Part shown: positions 28,784 through 42,244 of the stretch, piece after piece
How the letters are laid out: each line of letters opens with the position of its first letter
How positions within the stretch are numbered: the first letter of the stretch is position 1
From: Amorphochlora amoebiformis
Taxonomy: Eukaryota > Cercozoa > Chlorarachniophyceae
Direction of reading: 5' to 3'
NCBI GenBank assembly: GCA_054601695.1
Contig: BAAHQB010000317.1
Location: 124,001 to 188,000 of the forward strand
DNA length: 64,000 nt
Position numbers and translations under genes: made by a program
The notes under the pieces: generated by a model
Seen by the model: the letters and a program-made list of their open reading frames with translations, nothing else
Databases searched by the model: none
Told to the model about the DNA's origin: nothing

Positions 28784-28788
28784 TAATA

Positions 28789-28824
<36 letters not shown>

Positions 28825-28898
28825 TCTGTATTATGCATTGTGTATTTATAAACATGTTTTTACACAAAGTGATGTATATTTATGCTACAATTTATATC

Positions 28899-28939
<41 letters not shown>

Positions 28940-29281
28940 TTCGAAATCATTTCACATTACAAATTACCTGATTTGAAGCGATCGAACGTCGTCTGATTCC
29001 GTCCACTCTGGATGTACATACACATATTCACACATAGTATATGTACATAATATATATATATATATATATATATATTTTAATATATTTATGCCTATATATA
29101 TATATATATATTTAAACTATGCATACATATATCTCAATTATATGAGCATTATATATGTATATGTGTATATATATATACACATATATATATATATATGTAT
29201 GTGTATGAATATATGTGTGTATATATGTATATATATATGTATGTATGTGTATGTATATATATATAAATATATACATATATA

Positions 29282-29329
<48 letters not shown>

Positions 29330-30026
29330 TTCATAGAAGGTATGATATTATGTATTTATATATCCAATTTTTTTAATATTACCATAAAATAAATATGTTT
29401 TAATACATATTATATATATATATATATATTATATATGTACACACACCTATATTTTTTATATGTGAATATCTACTACTACCTATATATATATATATATATA
29501 TATACATTATAATATATATTATATTGCAAGAGTTATGGATATGTTACTATCATACACATTTTTATATTTTAACGTAAATATGTGTATACTTCAGTAGAGT
29601 TTTTATTACAGAAATATATTTTTGGGTATTGTAGTTCATATGTATGCGTGGTTTATATATGTATACGTTTACATGCATCCAATACATACTCATATTAGGG
29701 GCGTAGTGTCGGGGGAGAGATTGGCTGGCATTCTTTTGTTCTACCGTTGCCGAGGACGATCCTCCCTGCTCAATCGACTTTCGCAGCGAGGACTTGCCGA
29801 ATTTCTCCTACAGAATAATATATACATATATATATATATATATATATTGTATAATATGTGTATAATATACACAAAGACTTTTTATATAACACGTTTTCTT
29901 GGAAGATTTATTGATGTACATATAATGAATATCTATACCTAAATATGTGCATGATATTTAGAAAATTAGAATCAATCATGATATATTATATATTGCATTA
30001 TATATTATTAATATATACAGAATATA

Positions 30027-30085
<59 letters not shown>

Positions 30086-30145
30086 CATACATATACACAC
30101 ATGTACACATACAGAGGTGTATATGTTTATAAATAGATTAATATA

Positions 30146-30188
<43 letters not shown>

Positions 30189-30230
30189 CATACATTTGCG
30201 CATATATATATATATATGCATATACTATAT

Positions 30231-30281
<51 letters not shown>

Positions 30282-30432
30282 CATACGTATATATACATAT
30301 GTATACGAACATGTCATATCCATATCATATTTATATCGAATTAATGTATATATATATATTATATACATTGTAATATATAATATACAAATATATATAAAAC
30401 ATATAATGTGTAATATATTTACATACATACAT

Positions 30433-30475
<43 letters not shown>

Positions 30476-30541
30476 TATACATAAATAAATAAATATAAAT
30501 AAATTAGATATATGTACATATATGTCATATTATATGTGAAT

Positions 30542-30580
<39 letters not shown>

Positions 30581-30590
30581 ATATATATAT

Positions 30591-30650
<60 letters not shown>

Positions 30651-30715
30651 TATATATATATATGTATGTATATATACATACTTATATCTATATAGATATA
30701 AGTATATAGATATAA

Positions 30716-30753
<38 letters not shown>

Positions 30754-31198
30754 CATGTGTATATGTGTACGTATATATTTTTAGAATTTTATACACACAT
30801 ATTATTTGTAATACATGTACAGAGGGAGGGTATGAAGAACACGCGGCAAAAATACTGACTTTAGGGTAGGGTTTGAGAATGAGGGGGAACATTCTTAATC
30901 TTAATCTTAACTCTAATTAATTCTAGACTACAAATTTTCGTGTTGTGGTTCAGAGAGGGGAGAACAGAAGAGATAAATGAAAACAGGCATGCGTGGTTTT
31001 GAGAAGAATCTTAATCGACAAAAGAATCTCACTCAATCTCACCAACACTCTTAAAATCTCTTCCCTTTTCGATGCCTCTCATGACCCCAAAAGGAGAAGA
31101 AGATGGGGTGCCTTAGAGTGGAGGGCATAAATATTTACCTCTTTCCACCGCGAGAACTTCGAGCTCGCGTTCTGAGTCTTTTGTCGGATCCAGTCCAT
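22838..31198 (-). CDS. Unidentified spliced gene with Lys-rich and Ser/Asp-rich exons
   Basis: The start codon at 31198 opens [20 protein letters not shown] and the exon ends at donor GTAAAT (31139-31198). Other exons with fitting splice sites are 29690-29807 ([16 protein letters not shown]), about 28968-29007, about 28313-28386, 27059-27162 ([20 protein letters not shown]), 26273-26333 (Lys run), 25726-25794 ([12 protein letters not shown]), 24785-24862 ([16 protein letters not shown]), 23579-23668 ([17 protein letters not shown]) and a likely last exon about 22838-22905 ending APQTWSSYQ. The second half alternates acidic Ser/Asp and poly-Lys blocks, typical of disordered nuclear or nucleolar proteins. 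I do not recognise the family. Phases of the middle exons (28-29 kb) are not settled. Introns are mainly (TA)n. Confidence 0.6.
25455..25485 (-). repeat. Decayed copy of an exon end of the Lys-rich gene
   Basis: On the plus strand TATTATATCTGGAGGAATTA at 25458 closely matches TATTATACCTGGAGGAATCA at 25717, the donor end of exon 25726-25794. The copy has lost the rest of the exon. Confidence 0.55.
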
Positions 31199-32168
31199 AG
31201 TTTTCGTTCAAGCTACCGCTTGTTTGGGATTAGGAGAGGTTGTTCCTTTCGGACCTTTGAGGGTTTACGGCTCGGAAGGCCGAGTAAATCACGTGGGGTG
31301 GGAGCCGAGGTCGCGTGGGTGTGCCGGTGCCGCCGCTCACTTGTCAAAAAATTGGGCAAATTGCGGGAATAGAGGAGAAATTAGCTAAAAACACCTTGAT
31401 ACAGGACAACCCTGTAAGAAAGTAATACTAAATTTTGTAGTATTAGAGGTCTTACTATTATTAGAGGTCTTCTTACTATTAGAGGTTTTCTATTACAGGT
31501 TACAGATTTTCCCCTTGAAGAATTTCTCGGCCATGGCCTTCGGATCGACCCTCTTCGGGGTGGATCTTGAGGGTTGGCATTGGCATGATTTAACGTTTCT
31601 CCAAGGATTTTAAGCATACCATTCGAATTTAATAATAGATTTCTTTATGTGTATATCTTTCCCCCTCTTAAACCCCATCTATTTTAGACCAGGGGTAGGG
31701 TCGGGGGTGGGGAGGGTTAGGGTTAGGGTGAGGTTTACGAAGTCAATGTGTGGGAGTCTTGACAGTGAATAGAGAAGCACGTGTGTCCGACACTACCCGG
31801 TGTTACGAGACGGCGGTACAGGAGGAGCTGTGCCCCCGTATTTCTTCGGGGCTCCTGAAATTTCGATCAGACATTTGGGGTGTATAGTTTAGACAGCCAA
31901 ACTCTGGCATTTGGCGTAGGATGTCTTGACAGTCACGACGTCTTCACAATTTAGACGTGGGGTGTCTTGACAGTCAAGACGTGGGATGTCTTGAACCGGA
32001 TGTCGATAGAATATCCCAGATTTTCAAGGATCAAAACAATGGATAGACTGACAGCCTCAAGAGTTCGAATTCATGGAACTCTATATATGTAAATATATTA
32101 AAATATACCATATTATACTAATCGAGTAGCAAACGCCAAAACGCCGTTTAGATACATATTATATACAA

Positions 32169-32201
<33 letters not shown>

Positions 32202-32450
32202 AATATGTGATATACTGTCATATACACAATGTGTCATGTATATATTTATATAGATATACATATATATATATATACATATATATATATTTATATATATGTA
32301 GCATACACATGTATGTATGTACACATATATAACTTAGGAAACATATATACACATATATATACATATACATATATACACATGAATGCACATAATATATGTA
32401 AGTATATACATACATACATATGTATATATATATATGTATGTATAATATAA

Positions 32451-32495
<45 letters not shown>

Positions 32496-32554
32496 GTGAT
32501 ATATATAATATGTCACGTATATATGTATATAGATACGTACATATGTATATAGAT

Positions 32555-32587
<33 letters not shown>

Positions 32588-32722
32588 ACACATGTATGCA
32601 TGTATATTTATATAACTTAGGAAACATATATACACATATATATACATATACATATATACACATGTATGCATTATATATAAGTATTTTATATATATACATA
32701 AGTATTTTAGAGATGCATATAC

Positions 32723-32754
<32 letters not shown>

Positions 32755-33123
32755 GCACACACATATATACATACTGTGTAAAAAATATATTTATACATAT
32801 AAAAATATATACTGGCGAGGGCAATGTGTTTATATTTAATATTCCTTGCATATGTGTTTCATTATATGATACGTAATAGATATGAGAATTTTTAGTATAT
32901 ACATATACATATATATATATATACATATATATATATTACATATTTACATATATATCAGTATATAATTTATATATATATATATATTTATATATCAGTATCA
33001 GTGTATATATATACAAATACATGTCTCTTCGTCAACATCACTCCACACGAAGAAACTCGAGTTGAAATACTTGTTAAGTTCTAATTATTCGTAACCAATC
33101 ACTGTCGCGCACTATTAAATGAC
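31199..33123. other. Intergenic region between actin and the Lys-rich gene
   Basis: It holds the 5' flank of the Lys-rich gene (31199-31380, GC-richer), a minus-strand coding-like segment (next entry), repeated blocks of GTCTTGACAGTCA with GACGT at about 31755-31995, and a roughly 280-bp tandem duplication in AT-rich DNA (ATAACTTAGGAAACATATAT at about 32328 and 32608). No clear promoter is recognised. Confidence 0.45.
31498..31600 (-). CDS. Possible terminal exon of an unknown protein
   Basis: On the minus strand a frame reads STPKRVDPKAMAEKFFKGK and ends ICNL with a TAA stop at about 31498. Composition and GC content are coding-like against the AT-rich surroundings. I found no upstream exons before the actin gene, so this may be a stray exon, a pseudogene piece or chance. 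Confidence 0.25.
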
Positions 33124-33488
33124 TTAAAAACGCTTGCGATGAACAATCGAGGGCCCCGATTCGTTGTACTCCGTCCTAGTGATCCACCGATCTTGGAAGG
33201 TAGTTAGGGACGCCAAGATAGACCCACCAATCCACACCGAGTACTTGCGCTCAGGCTGGCTGATGACCTACAAAGTCGAAGGAAATTAGAGAGGAATTGG
33301 CAAGATTTCGGATAGTCAGAATGTACCCTGATCTTGTATGATTGGGGAGTGCGGGACTTGACCTCTTTTTCCATACGTTTGGAGAGACCATCGAACATGG
33401 TGTTACCTGTATTTATATGTACATGTATACACATATACACATATATATTATAAATATGTATATGAATATATATATATATATATTTATT

Positions 33489-33531
<43 letters not shown>

Positions 33532-33542
33532 TATGTATGTGT

Positions 33543-33584
<42 letters not shown>

Positions 33585-33667
33585 TATTCATGTGTACATT
33601 TATGTTTATATCTAGATCTATGTATAATACTTATGCGGATGGATGATTACTCTAGATATCAATGTTC

Positions 33668-33701
<34 letters not shown>

Positions 33702-33703
33702 CA

Positions 33704-33737
<34 letters not shown>

Positions 33738-33758
33738 ATATATATATATAAAAATATA

Positions 33759-33826
<68 letters not shown>

Positions 33827-33832
33827 GCTCTG

Positions 33833-33897
<65 letters not shown>

Positions 33898-34109
33898 GTA
33901 TGAATGTTTATATGTATGCATGCTAAAACAATTGATACTGGATATTTCAATATATATATATATATATATTATATAGTATATATATTGTATACGTTATGTA
34001 TATTATATATATATATATATATATATACATATATAAATATATATGTATATATATATATATATATATAATGCATGGAATATACAAAAATATCTGTATTAAC
34101 ACATATAGC

Positions 34110-34191
<82 letters not shown>

Positions 34192-34229
34192 TACGATATA
34201 ATATTCTTACATATATAAGTAATAATACA

Positions 34230-34260
<31 letters not shown>

Positions 34261-34971
34261 AATAATAAACACATTACTAATCAGCTATAATGAAACAATC
34301 TTCGAAGAATCTACCTCCAGAGAGAACAATATTGTGTAACAATTCCTTCCGAATATCCAAATCACACTTGAAAACAGACTTATACGTGGCCTCATCAATC
34401 CCGTCATCTTCCAAACCCATCATCGATGGCTTGAACAGAGCCTCAGGACATCTAAACCTCTCGTTTCCTACCGTGATAACCTAGCAGATGATTGAAACAA
34501 ATTGAGAGAGGAGAGAGAGGGAGGAGAGAGAGGGAGGAGAGGGAGAGCGAGGGAGAGGAAGAGCGAGGGAGGAGAAGATACGGGAAGATATAAAGAGATG
34601 CGAGAAAAGGGAAGATACAGAAAACACGCGAGAGAAGGACAGACCTGTCCATCCGGTAGTTCATAGGTGGTTTCGACGGACTTAGATTCTTTCGATTTCT
34701 TCATTTCACTTTCGAAGTCTATGGCGACATAGCACAGCTTTTCCTGTTTTCAGAAATTGTTGTTTTCAATGTGAATATAACATATTGGTTGAGATATCTA
34801 TATTTGAATGTATGAATAAATACACAGAACATATGATACATTACGTATAGTATACATACCCGTTTTTTTAGATATATGTATAAATATGTATGTATACACA
34901 CAGACGTATAGTCATACATAACATAATAAATATATTTGTGTAGATGTTTATACTATATGTATTTTATATAT

Positions 34972-35003
<32 letters not shown>

Positions 35004-35128
35004 TATATATATATATATATAATAACAATAATAATAATAATAATATATATATATATATATGTATTTATATTACTAGTATTATTATAGATAATGTATCTGA
35101 TACAGATACATCTGTATAGATGATTGTA

Positions 35129-35165
<37 letters not shown>

Positions 35166-35890
35166 GACAAAAACACATTTCGGTATCCAGGGTACCTTTA
35201 TAGACCTCAAGGTCTCCCTCTCTTCCGTCGTCATGAACCGGTATCTACGTGAGTTTTAAGGTTAAATACAGCCTACGCGTTCGAATTAGGGTTCACGATC
35301 TCTCTGTGAAAAGCTCGAGCATGTGGCGGTTCAGCTCCCTGCCGCCAAACTTTAGGCGTTTGATGGCGTGGGGTAGGGCGTAACCCTGAAAGATCGGAAC
35401 TGCGTGAGATACTCCTACGTTATGAAGCGAAATCAGATTGTGATACATGACCTGGTGGATGTATAGATGTAAATGTTGGTATATATGTATATATATATAT
35501 ATACATGTATGATATACATATTTAATCTAACTTATTTAGTATTATACATACATTGTATTTTACATATGAATAGATATGTACATGTACATAATATATAATA
35601 TATAATATATATATATATATATATACACATATATGTATGTATATATATTTGTATGTATACACATAATATAATATACATATAAATTTTTTGTATATTTAAT
35701 ATAATTAATATTTGTGTAATAAATACATCTTTAAAATCTAGATACCATAGCCAGAGTCGACGACGACACCTGCGTTACGGCCAGAGGAGTAGAGAGAAAG
35801 TACAGCCTGAATACATACGTATATATACTTATATATGTATGTAAATGTATATACATTTGTATAGTTGTATATATTTTTATATGTAATACA

Positions 35891-35924
<34 letters not shown>

Positions 35925-36078
35925 GTACACATGTGTATACCATAATATAAAAATGTTCAATTTATATAAATATAATATATGTGTAATATTTTAATATATA
36001 CTTACATATATCGTAAGTAATATTAACGCTATGCAAATATATTCTGATAGGTGTGCATACAACATGTAGACGTAAATA

Positions 36079-36133
<55 letters not shown>

Positions 36134-37091
36134 ATATATTGTACTACACACATATCGCTATATTAATATGGATATATATTTTTCAGAACTATGCATATAT
36201 AATATACAAAAATATATATTATATATTATATATTATATATATATATATATATATTGTAATATTTATATATATATATATATTAACATGTAAAAATACATAC
36301 ATATCATATTTAGATAAATCCACATTGCAAACCTGGTTCGCAACGTAAGTAGCTGGAGCTTTGAATGTCTCAAGCATAATTTGCGTCATCTTCTCACGGT
36401 TTGACTGTAGGAAGAAATAAGTCGAGCTCAATGTACGTGATGTTTAGTGATCATCACCTTTGAGTTCATAGGTGCCTCGGTCAGCAGGATTGGACGCTCC
36501 TCCTGTTATATATATATATTATATATATTTATATATATACATATATATATATATATTATATTTTTATTTATATATTTCTAATAATCTTATCGCCAAAAAG
36601 CAGTTTCACAGATTAAGAGAGAAGATATAGAGAGAGGGCAGAGAGAGCGAAGTCGTAGTGAATTTCAATTATTTCTCACCGGATCCGCCCTGAGCTCATT
36701 GTAAAATGCATGGTGCCATATCTTCTCCATATCATCCCAGTTGGTCACGATCCCCTGCTCAATGGGACACCTACCGAAAACAAGGGAAAAGGTTAGAATT
36801 ATTCCACTTCTTAAAAGCGGGCTTAAAGGTGGTTACCGAATGCTCAAGTTCCCCCTGTTGTTCCGCGCCTCATCACCTTAAATATAATATGTCTAGTTAA
36901 ATTTATGTTTGGGCCCCGTCCCAGACCCTAAGCTTACCGACGTAACAATCCTTCATCTCCTTGCGCGCAATACGGAGTTGGTCTCGGGGGTTGCCTACGA
37001 TCGACAGGAATACAGCCCGAGGCTCTTCCTCCCCTGCGAATCCAGCTTTGCACGTATTTGAGCCATTGTCGACAACAAGGGCAGCTATCTC
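33124..37091 (-). CDS. ACT: Actin, divergent, 12 exons seen, Met exon not found
   Basis: Actin polymerises into filaments and binds ATP. Exons on the minus strand: 36938-37091 ([20 protein letters not shown]), 36837-36876, 36680-36770 ([20 protein letters not shown]), 36458-36502 (LLTEAPMN), 36333-36404 ([13 protein letters not shown]), 35746-35806 ([20 protein letters not shown]), 35297-35414 (GYALPHAI), 35196-35244, 34645-34743 ([14 protein letters not shown]), 34315-34480 ([13 protein letters not shown]), 33327-33406, 33124-33267 ([14 protein letters not shown] to the stop after HRKRF). All phases agree; these exons encode about 372 residues, the usual actin length minus the first few. It differs from conventional actin in several places ([27 protein letters not shown], final RKRF instead of RKCF). 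The first exon here starts at an acceptor, TGTGCAG|GAG, so the ATG lies on a further upstream exon that I could not find. Confidence 0.95.
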
Positions 37092-37105
37092 CTGCACATG
37101 TAATT

Positions 37106-37201
37106 GTGTGCTTACAAACGTAATTTACATGCATCTCTACATATTACATACATGTGTGCTTACAAACGTAATTTACATGCATCTCTATATATTACATATA
37201 C
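37106..37201 (+). repeat. 48-bp tandem duplication beside the first seen actin exon
   Basis: GTGTGCTTACAAACGTAATT plus TACATGCATCTCTA occurs at 37106 and again at 37154. It lies just outside the acceptor of actin exon 36938-37091. Confidence 0.85.
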
Positions 37202-37266
37202 ATACACATTCAAATACATTATTATGTAATAATATACGTATATATATATACATGTATGTATGTATG

Positions 37267-37315
<49 letters not shown>

Positions 37316-37339
37316 AATATATTATATATATATATATAA

Positions 37340-37429
<90 letters not shown>

Positions 37430-37453
37430 TAAATAAAAAATCTATATTTAAAT

Positions 37454-37534
<81 letters not shown>

Positions 37535-37565
37535 GTATACAAGCACACAAACGCGTATGTACATA

Positions 37566-37600
37566 AGAAAATCGCCGCCCTTGTTGTCGACAATCGCTCA
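37566..37600 (+). pseudogene. Inverted fragment of the actin N-terminal exon
   Basis: The plus strand reads [10 protein letters not shown], with GCCCTTGTTGTCGACAAT identical over 18 bases to the actin exon on the minus strand about 480 bp away. Only the start of the exon is present, followed by AT-rich DNA. It is either the stub of an inverted duplication or the remnant of a second, divergent actin gene. Confidence 0.75.
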
Positions 37601-37691
37601 TTTATACATTTAGTATGTCCACGTACATGATATATAATATATATAGATATATATGTATGGATTAGATGTACATACGTATACACATATATCT

Positions 37692-37753
<62 letters not shown>

Positions 37754-37818
37754 GTACATGTGTATATACATATATATATATATATATTTTGTATATATAT
37801 GTATATATCTATATATAC

Positions 37819-37861
<43 letters not shown>

Positions 37862-37867
37862 GTTGTA

Positions 37868-37912
37868 CATTTCACATGTATATATTTAGCCTAACAATGT
37901 TGCACAGGCAGA

Positions 37913-37951
<39 letters not shown>

Positions 37952-38012
37952 TGTACATTACATGTATATATTTAGCCTAGCAATGTTGCACAGGCAGATG
38001 TGCTCATATCGC
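37868..38012 (+). repeat. Tandem duplication at the ubiquitin-like gene's 3' end
   Basis: CATGTATATATTTAGCCTA followed by GCAATGTTGCACAGGCAGATG (AACAATG in the first copy) occurs at about 37875 and 37961, split by a (TA)n run. The second copy contains the proposed stop codon. Confidence 0.8.
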
Positions 38013-38319
38013 TTACATCTTCGTCTTCCTCATCTTCTCCACCCTTAAGCTGGAGTACGAGGACTAGGGTTGACTCATCCGACACTCCGGCGTCAGCGAG
38101 ACTTGAATCCATTAGGAGGGGTCGACCTAAGCCACGGCAAGTTATCAGGGCAAATAGATACGTCAGAATATAGGCAAGTCACCTACCATTGTAAACGATG
38201 GACATCTGCGAACAAGGACATACCTCGTCAAGACTCCTGCACATCTCCCCGACACTTGAGGTTGAGGCCGTATCCAAAACCACAGCCCTTCCGTTCGGCA
38301 TCGTGACAAAGATTTGCAT
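37972..38319 (-). CDS. Divergent ubiquitin-like protein with acidic C-terminal extension
   Basis: Two exons (38187-38319 and 37972-38126) with a 60-bp GT-AG intron. The protein begins MQIFVTMPNGRAVVLD, collinear with ubiquitin MQIFVKTLTGKTITLD. The middle reads MSIVYNGRPLL where ubiquitin has QRLIFAGKQLE, and the domain ends DESTLVLVLQLKGG against KESTLHLVLRLRGG. Ile44 and Val70 equivalents are kept. Lys48 is Arg, Lys63 is Asp, Arg72 is Gln and Arg74 is Lys. The Gly-Gly is followed by EDEEDED and a tail to TAA, so use as a conjugated modifier would need C-terminal processing. An alternative is that the GTAAGC after EDEDED is a donor to a further exon. Confidence 0.75.
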
Positions 38320-38471
38320 AATTTTTCCAGGTAACTCGTGAGTTTTGTGGGGTGCATAGAGGCAAAGAGGAAGTTCCGTCGGCGCGCGACGCACCGGCCA
38401 TTCCGAATAATTCGCTCGAGAAGTATGTGTCATTATTCTTGTAGCAATTTCCGGGAAGATTCTAGGAGTGT

Positions 38472-38605
38472 TTACGGTAATTTTAACATCTGATTAAGTT
38501 CTCCTAGAAAAGGAATTAGAGGGTTTTCCAACCAAAAGTCGACGGTGAACTCCCGCTGCACCCCGCGCGTCAGCGTGGCCTGGAAGTGGTCTAGTGATAG
38601 ATGGT
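38472..38605 (-). CDS. Coding-like exon of unknown identity
   Basis: A minus-strand frame reads LDHFQATLTRGVQREFTVD and then FWLENPLIPFLGEL. It is GC-rich in its middle and sits upstream of the ubiquitin-like gene. It could be an upstream exon of that gene or a separate small gene. The family is not recognised. Confidence 0.3.
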
Positions 38606-38765
38606 ACCGATATACGAATAAATATAATATTTTGAACATAAATGTACATACGTGCATACCTAAATTTAAATACATATTTGTTTTTTTTACACTTGCACCG
38701 CAGTGCAAAAATTATATATAATATTATGAATTATTTTTTATAAATATATATACAGAATATTGCAC

Positions 38766-38818
<53 letters not shown>

Positions 38819-38962
38819 CATATTATTATCGTCGATAATTTTAGGTGAATGCAGTTATGTATATATACACATATATAATATTATATTACATGCACATATA
38901 TATATATATATATATATACATATATATATTTATATATATCATAGTATATATATATACTTATG

Positions 38963-39001
<39 letters not shown>

Positions 39002-39066
39002 TATAATTATGCATATATATATATATATATATATAATATATATGTGTATATATGTGTATATGTGTG

Positions 39067-39097
<31 letters not shown>

Positions 39098-39168
39098 GTA
39101 TACATATATATATACATATATATATACACATATATGTACATATATATATATATATATTTATAGACAGA

Positions 39169-39204
<36 letters not shown>

Positions 39205-39228
39205 GCGTGTATATATAATATGTATATA

Positions 39229-39269
<41 letters not shown>

Positions 39270-40403
39270 CGTATATATATATATATATACATATATAAGT
39301 GTATATTTATATGCGTCAATATATATCATATACACATATATATACATAAGTATATATAATTATATATATATAATATATATATATACTAGATATATATACA
39401 ATATAACAATATATATATATCATTATATATATATTGTATCTAGATATATATATATATATATCTATTATCTACCGTATGATAGATGTTTGATATATTTTTA
39501 TAATTACTAAATACTCTATCTATTACTAACTAGACTAATTCGTCGCTATTCAACCTTCTCTAGATCTAGTAGATATAGACAGTCGGCAACTACTACGTAC
39601 TAAGTACTAGAGTACTATAAATTCTAGCTAGCGTTTAGCGAGTCTAGAGCTCTAGACTAGTGTCTAGAGCTTAGGCTAGTAGACTAGGTCTAGTAGGTAG
39701 TCTCTACGTACGTAGAGACAAGACCCTCAGACCCTAGGACTCTAGGGACTAGCTCTAGTAGCTACTAGAGCTAGCTCTAGTCTAGTGCTTGTACTAGTGA
39801 GTCGTGACTAGTAGTAGTAGTAGCTACTAGCTAGAATGCAACCTAGACAACTAGATAACGGATACAGAGATAATCGATATATATCTAAATATGTAATCTT
39901 TAATCTCGTCTAGTTAACTGGATACTATGCCTAGTATGCTATACTATCTAGACTATATATGGTAACTAGGTATAATTATATCGAATTTATATAGACTAGA
40001 TAGATACTAGATATAATCTAGATAATCTCTAGAATCTAGAGAATCTAGATAATCTAGATAATCAATGAATAATATTATCTAGATTATATTTAGTATATAC
40101 ATATATATATATATATATATCTAGATATATGTAGTCTAGATAGTATATATATATATATCAGTATATATATATATATATTATATATATATACATATACAGT
40201 ATATATACTAGATATAGATATTCATACACATATATGTGTGCATATATTAGATCTTTCCAAGCTGCCATTTTAGAGGTCACATGTCTAATAAATATTTGTA
40301 AAGTTATACATGTACTGCTCATACTCGCGTCAATCGACGTTGGACCAATCCCAACAGGGAAATTATCTACCGATTTCACGGATAGATACACTGAGACGGA
40401 TGT
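38606..40403. other. Intergenic: (TA)n block then a CTAG-rich island (39480-40150)
   Basis: From 38740 to 39470 the DNA is (TA)n with scattered breaks. From about 39480 to 40150 the texture changes to dense CTAG (CTAGTAG, TCTAGA, CTAGCTAG), with about six CTAG in 39601-39660 alone. A second TA block leads to the 3' end of the TPR gene. No coding sequence is seen. Confidence 0.7.
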
Positions 40404-40754
40404 TTACTGCGCCAATTTAATCGCAGCCGAGCTGTCCTCGATTGCCTTCTGGCCCTCTCCAAGCTGGGCCCAGGCGTTCGATCTGAGGATATACATATGT
40501 ACACACACCAAAGTAAACACAAATATCTATATATAACTATATCTAAATGTTTTCTCACGAGTACTTATGCATATGTCCAATGTACGTATGCGATGTATTC
40601 AGTATACCGTTGAGAGTGGAGCTTCACGCGAATGGATTTTCCAGGGGATGCATTCGCTAAATCCATGGATTCAGCAACCTCCAGGGCCTTAGAAAATCTG
40701 AAAAGGTACAAAATAGAAGTGTAGGTGTTACATATATATATATATATATTTTTC

Positions 40755-40785
<31 letters not shown>

Positions 40786-41133
40786 TTATATACACACATG
40801 TTTGTGTATGGATTGATACGAATGTAATTTACGTACAGTTTGATGGCTTCTTGGTGCTCTCCCTTCTTGACATGTGACTCAGCAGCCGTTTGGAGTTCCG
40901 AGACCTTGGACCTGGGCAATACATTTAGTATAATTATAACCAGATATGGACCAATATACACCATTCTCTTTCTCCCTTTAAATATATAACTAAATATCAT
41001 TGTACGTCTGTTCCTCGTCCTTGCCCTCCACAAGTTCGTCCATCAGCTGCCTAGCAGTCGACGGACCCTGCACATTGTAGAGTGTACAGATACATATTCA
41101 TAAAATTTCTTTGCGTATACATGATGAATATAT

Positions 41134-41175
<42 letters not shown>

Positions 41176-41376
41176 CATGGACAACATAGATCTTGATTTG
41201 AAGACCTTGATAGCTGTAGATACACTCGGGTTAGCAACATCCCCAGCGTTCTGTATCAAATACGTATGTGTTTCGTACACGAATACATGCATGCATTCAA
41301 TATAAATATTTCACAAAATACGTTTGTCGGAAATGGATGTGGATATTTCTAAACAGTGGTTTTTCACGTGGATATA

Positions 41377-41407
<31 letters not shown>

Positions 41408-41488
41408 TACATATATTTATACACGTATAAACAGACCTCTGTGTCCTCAATCTCCACCTCTCGGATCGCCTTGGAGCGCTGTAAAAAC

Positions 41489-41527
<39 letters not shown>

Positions 41528-41903
41528 TCACTTATGCGTTGATTTTGCACATCTTTGCACCTTTCCTACAGCCACGGTTTTCGGGGCACGGCGAGTAGTA
41601 CTAGAACGAACTCGAGAACGGGGCCTGAAGGTGTTTTGTACGTTTACAACTTTGAATACGGTTTTATGCCTCTCCAACACACATAGTATATAATTTTTAC
41701 ATATATATATATATATATTCATGTATATATGTATATATATATATATTATACACAGAAATGGAGAGAGCCCACACACTGGAAGAGAGAGATAAAGGGTGCT
41801 CGAGATATATCCAAATTGGAGAAGCAAAAACTCATTACCCCCTGTCTAAGCAATACAGTGGTCTAGATAACATATATATATATTATATTATATTATATTA
41901 TAT

Positions 41904-41938
<35 letters not shown>

Positions 41939-42171
41939 GTGTGTGTGTGTGTGTGGTGTGTATATGTTCACCGGGCAGAGGCTGGGGTTCCCTTGGCTAA
42001 CAACACACACGAACACACGCAAGAGAGTGAGGGAGAAAAGATAGTAGAGCAAACAAATTTAATTTTTCAAACTGCAATGGAAGTCGTAAAACAGTTCTTA
42101 AGCTACGGGTTTGTCTCAGGATTACTTCGCGATTTAGTCTTGGTGGTCCGCTGAGGAGTGTAGGTCTGATA

Positions 42172-42172
<1 letters not shown>
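40404..42172 (-). CDS. TPR-repeat protein (N-terminus uncertain)
   Basis: Exons with agreeing phases on the minus strand: 41561-41624 (PRSRVRSSTTRRAPKTVAVG), 41437-41478 (RSKAIREVEIEDTE), 41206-41250 (NAGDVANPSVSTAIK), 41006-41067 (STARQLMDELVEGKDEEQ), 40837-40911 (SELQTAAESHVKKGEHQEAI), 40608-40697 (FSKALEVAESMDLAN), 40404-40482 (SNAWAQLGEGQKAIEDSSAA) ending IKLAQ-TAA. The last three form a tetratricopeptide pair of the TTC/SGT/co-chaperone type, which binds peptide tails of partner proteins. A basic exon ending near 42172 (TPQRTTKTKSRSNPET) and a small one near 41975 probably belong to the N-terminus. No start codon was fixed. Confidence 0.65.
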
Positions 42173-42218
<46 letters not shown>

Positions 42219-42244
42219 ATATTTAGAATGCAAGTATATTACTG

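Noticed and set aside
31103-31372. 89-codon plus-strand frame
   Set aside because: It is antisense to the first exon and 5' flank of the minus-strand Lys-rich gene, which has a clear ATG and donor.
38191-38208. 18-bp mini-intron in the ubiquitin-like gene (GTATGT...GCAG)
   Set aside because: Keeping it as coding (VCPCSQ) aligns residue for residue with ubiquitin GIPPDQ, so it is more likely exon.
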